From Lingula anatina (taxonomy: Eukaryota > Brachiopoda > Lingulata > Lingulida > Lingulidae): a stretch of 64,000 bases of DNA. The position numbers were made by a program, and so were the translations under genes. Below, piece after piece: positions 61,801 through 64,000 of this stretch. Location: positions 195,209 to 259,208 of the forward strand of contig NW_019775891.1 in assembly GCF_001039355.2 (NCBI RefSeq), read 5' to 3'. The notes under the pieces are model-generated. The model searched no databases. It saw only the letters and a program-made list of their open reading frames with translations, and was not told the origin of the DNA. How positions within the stretch are numbered: position 1 is the stretch's first letter; the number at the start of each line of letters is the position of its first letter.

Positions 61801-63949
61801 ATGTCAAGGTCAAGGTTGATAATTGGTTTAATATCAGCCATGGCATGGTACACTGTGTGGACTGAATGGCAGCTGGGACTAACCTTGAATAATATGAACA
61901 TGCTGTCAAATAAGGGCTGGGTTGCAAAGAGTGGCCTTAGTGCCTTACTTTGCATTTGGTTTCAGATTCAGAGAAAATTTCAGTGGACGATACAGGATTG
62001 CAGGATATAAAAAAGGGGAGCACTGATTCATTGTTTGGAATTGAATTAACCCATCTTCTAGTTGTCTATATACTAACTATTGACTATAGAAATTAGGGTT
62101 TTGTTAGTGCTTACTATTTATCTTGGGGATGATTTAATGGAATGGTTGTGTGTGTTTCTCCCACGGAGCATAGCTAGGTTTGAGGAAGTGTATTAGTGTG
62201 CCTCCATATTATACCAAAGTTTGGTCATTACTGTGAATATTCCATGTTCTGATTCTACAGTAGTGATGTGTGTGTTACTGTATGCAAGAGTGGGGGAATT
62301 TCTTAGATCTGGGCACCATCCCCTTTATCATGTCTTTAAAGTGACAACTTAAATGATACTGGTTCAAGCATGCAGGTGACCAGACAGAACATAGATTGTA
62401 CTACAGAACAGTGATGTCTGTGATATGAAACCCCTGGACTTCATGTAGTATGTAGACATGGTCCACTTTCAGGTTCACATTCCATGTAATTTATAGGGAG
62501 AGGTGGACAGGGTTGATCTTTTGAATATTGCAATTTTAAAAGACTGGAAGCTATACATAATTTTAAACACAAAGCATTACACAGATAAATGTTTCTGAAA
62601 TTTTCCAGTTCTCTATTTCATTTTCTGAGCCTATGTTATATAGCTTTGGTTAATCAAAGATTCTATACCAATTGCATATAAGACTAATTCACCTCAAAAT
62701 TACCAATTTAATTCAAATGGATGCTGCATAAATTCACAAAACAGAGAAATAATTTGCAGAAATGACCACATATTTCAGCCAAACTAAATTATTGTCCATA
62801 GCCATGCATGTGAGTACAAACCCTGTTTTTGACTGAGGAGAAGACCTATCAGTCACTGCATATGCTGCATGTAATAATCTGGGATTTTTTTCCCGCTTTT
62901 CCAGACCTGATAGACGAGGGGAAATGCCAAGGCCAGGAGGAGGCTGTGAGGAAGAGGATAGCTAACCTGGCTGAGCAGTGGGAATACCTGGTGGTGAAGA
63001 CTACAGAGAAGAGTGTCAAGCTGAAGGAGGCCAGTAAACAGCAACAGTTCAACGCTGCTGTCAAGGATATTGAGTTTTGGCTGGGAGAGGTATGGACGGC
63101 CTGGAGAAGCTGAAAAATTAGAGCAATATTTTAGACTCGATCATTTCCTTTCCCCTTCGTTTTCTTTTGCTTTGAGAATTTATAATTTTAACATTTATAT
63201 ATATATAATATTATTCTGACAGGCAAAATTTGTCAGTGAACAGTATAGCTATAATCTCATACACTAGAAATAATGATTGTATATAATGAATATTGCTCTC
63301 AGTAGTTGTAAATGCAGATAATTTTTTACACAAAAAATTCTAGCTGATTTGTAGCCAGTTTTTATGTTATGTTCCAGGTAGAGCAATTGCTGCAGTCACA
63401 GGAATATGGCAAGGATTTGGCCTCTGTGCAAAACCTGCTGAAGAAACACCAGCTCCTGGATGCTGATATTACTGCACACGATGTAAGTACACAGACCTAG
63501 AGCCAGCAGTTTTATCCTCTTAGTTGACACAACCTAGGAGACAACATATAACCTAGCTAAAAATTGATTCAGTTTTGAACTTTTTTTACCAAAGGTTTTT
63601 TTTTTTTTTTTAATGACTTGGACCATTTTGCTTATGACCTTTTGCATTGTCATATAATTTTTTAGTTCTGCTGTCTCTTTTATTGTAACCACAAAATTAA
63701 GAAATTTTGACTTCCTTGGTCTACAAACATATTTATCACAGTCTTGCCGTAAAATAAATATAATCCCTGGCACATGTATATGCTCCTTATACTTCAAATG
63801 TGCACAAAGTTATCAAATTTTCCTTCCTCCTCCCCCCAGGACCGTATCAAGGACATGAACAACCAGGCTGACCAGTTTATAGAGGGCGGTGGCTGGGACC
63901 CTGAGTCCATCAGAGAGAAGAAGAACTCTATCAATGAGAGATATGAGAA
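40857..63949 (+). CDS. SPTAN1: Alpha-spectrin (non-erythroid type), 5' 31 coding exons, truncated at the right edge
   Basis: 1699 codons lie in the window. Exons: 40857-41108, 41369-41494, 41872-42096, 42454-42558, 42786-42877, 43137-43398, 43720-43893, 44061-44162, 44416-44553, 44777-44887, 45025-45102, 45296-45451, 45792-45996, 46267-46379, 50624-50692, 50914-51030, 51204-51330, 51717-51907, 52212-52361, 52541-52914, 53252-53366, 54535-54827, 55057-55318, 55643-55807, 58347-58495, 58689-58884, 60181-60284, 60492-60739, 62905-63089, 63378-63482, 63840-63949. All phases join. The product is the actin-crosslinking membrane-skeleton rod. It opens with the partial repeat that pairs with beta-spectrin ([17 protein letters not shown]), then triple-helical repeats ([10 protein letters not shown] type), then an SH3 domain near residue 974, as in human SPTAN1. 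The vertebrate 20-residue insert after SH3 and the calpain/calmodulin segment are absent. The actin-associated C-terminal EF hands lie beyond the window. Confidence 0.95.
46465..47234. repeat. Left copy of a 770-bp exact duplication flanking an N gap
   Basis: The sequence from tacttgttgacatagc to tatagatcaaaagt is repeated base for base at 47786-48555 (offset 1321), with the gap between. It is most simply an assembly duplicate. Confidence 0.9.
47041..47055 (+). other. Candidate 15-nt alternative micro-exon of alpha-spectrin
   Basis: A very strong acceptor (ctttctttcattcccacag) precedes ATTATCACCAAGGGA and a consensus donor, gtgagt. In phase 0 it adds IITKG between EDFGK and DLTSVQ. It is repeated at 48362-48376 through the assembly duplication. 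Confidence 0.45.
47235..47785. other. Assembly gap, 551 N
   Basis: Run of N inside the spectrin intron between exons ending at 46379 and starting at 50624. No expected coding segment is missing, since the flanking exons join in frame. Confidence 0.99.
47786..48555. repeat. Right copy of the 770-bp exact duplication
   Basis: Identical to 46465-47234. The sequence then continues uniquely into the rest of the intron. Confidence 0.9.
52670..52837 (+). other. SH3 domain inside alpha-spectrin
   Basis: The canonical signature ALYDY, then [12 protein letters not shown] and GFVPAAYVK, sits inside exon 20 (52541-52914). It is the classic spectrin SH3 domain embedded within a repeat and marks the position about 970 residues into the protein. 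Confidence 0.95.
56288..56365 (+). other. Candidate 78-nt cassette exon of alpha-spectrin
   Basis: An open 26-codon segment lies between acceptor aacatttcag and donor GAG|gtcagc, in phase 0, inside the 2.5 kb intron between LLERHQ and EHRTEID. It would add [14 protein letters not shown] followed by an acidic tail, NAEEEAEDE. Confidence 0.4.
61036..61053 (+). other. Candidate 18-nt micro-exon of alpha-spectrin
   Basis: tattgtag|AGTTGGTGGAAGAAGGCG|gtaagt fits phase 1 of the flanking exons (60739 and 62905). It would insert KLVEEG and change the junction residue from Asn to Asp. Confidence 0.4.
61180..61320 (+). repeat. Degenerate TGACCTTCA minisatellite
   Basis: Several imperfect copies of a unit built on (T)GACCTTCA(C) follow one another in the spectrin intron, between the 18-nt and 21-nt candidate exons. 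Each unit reads as AAGGTCA on the minus strand. Confidence 0.6.
61743..61763 (+). other. Candidate 21-nt micro-exon of alpha-spectrin
   Basis: gccttcttttaacccaag precedes TGGGGAAAATTATTGAACAAG and then gtaaaa. It fits the same phase 1 junction and would insert MGKIIEQ. It lies 0.7 kb from the 18-nt candidate in the same intron. Confidence 0.35.
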
Positions 63950-64000
63950 GTAAGTTAAGACAGTGGTGTGTCCAGTGTATTGTAAGCAGTGAAGGTGTAC

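Noticed and set aside
1-64000. CRISPR arrays, tRNA or rRNA genes, viral or bacterial operon-like systems
   Set aside because: None seen. Direct repeats are microsatellites, spectrin repeats or the assembly duplicate.

Overview
This is a 64 kb piece of an animal nuclear genome. It is AT-rich, with GT-AG introns, many microsatellites, one 551-base assembly gap and two single N positions. The gene content fits a lophotrochozoan invertebrate, most likely a mollusc, but the exact species cannot be told from the sequence: two tandem NRF-6-like membrane acyltransferases, single-exon ELAV genes, an invertebrate-type alpha-spectrin without the vertebrate calpain/calmodulin insert, and intronic TGACCTTGACCTTG motifs.

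Left part (1-16 kb, minus strand). Two paralogous nose-resistant-to-fluoxetine (NRF-6)-like genes lie in tandem. Only the signal-peptide exon of the left copy is inside the window (1918-2281). The right copy is complete, with 15 exons from 12023 down to 3467. About 2.4 kb without a supported gene follows, then a two-exon torsin-activator gene of the LAP1/LULL1 (TOR1AIP) family (15863 to 14465).

Middle (17-25.6 kb, plus strand). Two ELAV/Hu-like RNA-binding protein genes stand in tandem, each with its whole coding region in one exon (17191-18183 and 22117-23055). Their 5' leaders share a 3' splice site, a short conserved block and an upstream ATG. Their T-rich 3' UTRs are long and carry several poly(A) signals.

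26.6-37.4 kb, minus strand. ODAD3/CCDC151, an outer-dynein-arm docking coiled-coil protein, has 12 coding exons (32406 to 26615). It shares a CRE- and YY1-bearing promoter region with a possible plus-strand first exon. A MITE-like repeat lies at about 32.9-33.3 kb. Next is a TREX-family 3' exonuclease of 3 coding exons (36800 to 34691) with all DEDDh residues present and a roughly 200-residue acidic insert between its exonuclease motifs.

37.9-64 kb, plus strand. The rest is the 5' two thirds of alpha-spectrin: a likely non-coding first exon, a 2.9 kb first intron and 31 coding exons (1699 codons, through the SH3 domain and beyond), running off the right edge. Four unannotated in-frame candidate alternative exons (15, 18, 21 and 78 nt) lie in its introns. 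A 770-bp exact duplication flanks the N gap and looks like an assembly artefact.

The genes are unrelated in function. No operon, CRISPR array, virus or bacterial-type mobile system was seen. The points most worth a second look are the spectrin mini-exons, the paired ELAV leaders and the TREX insert.
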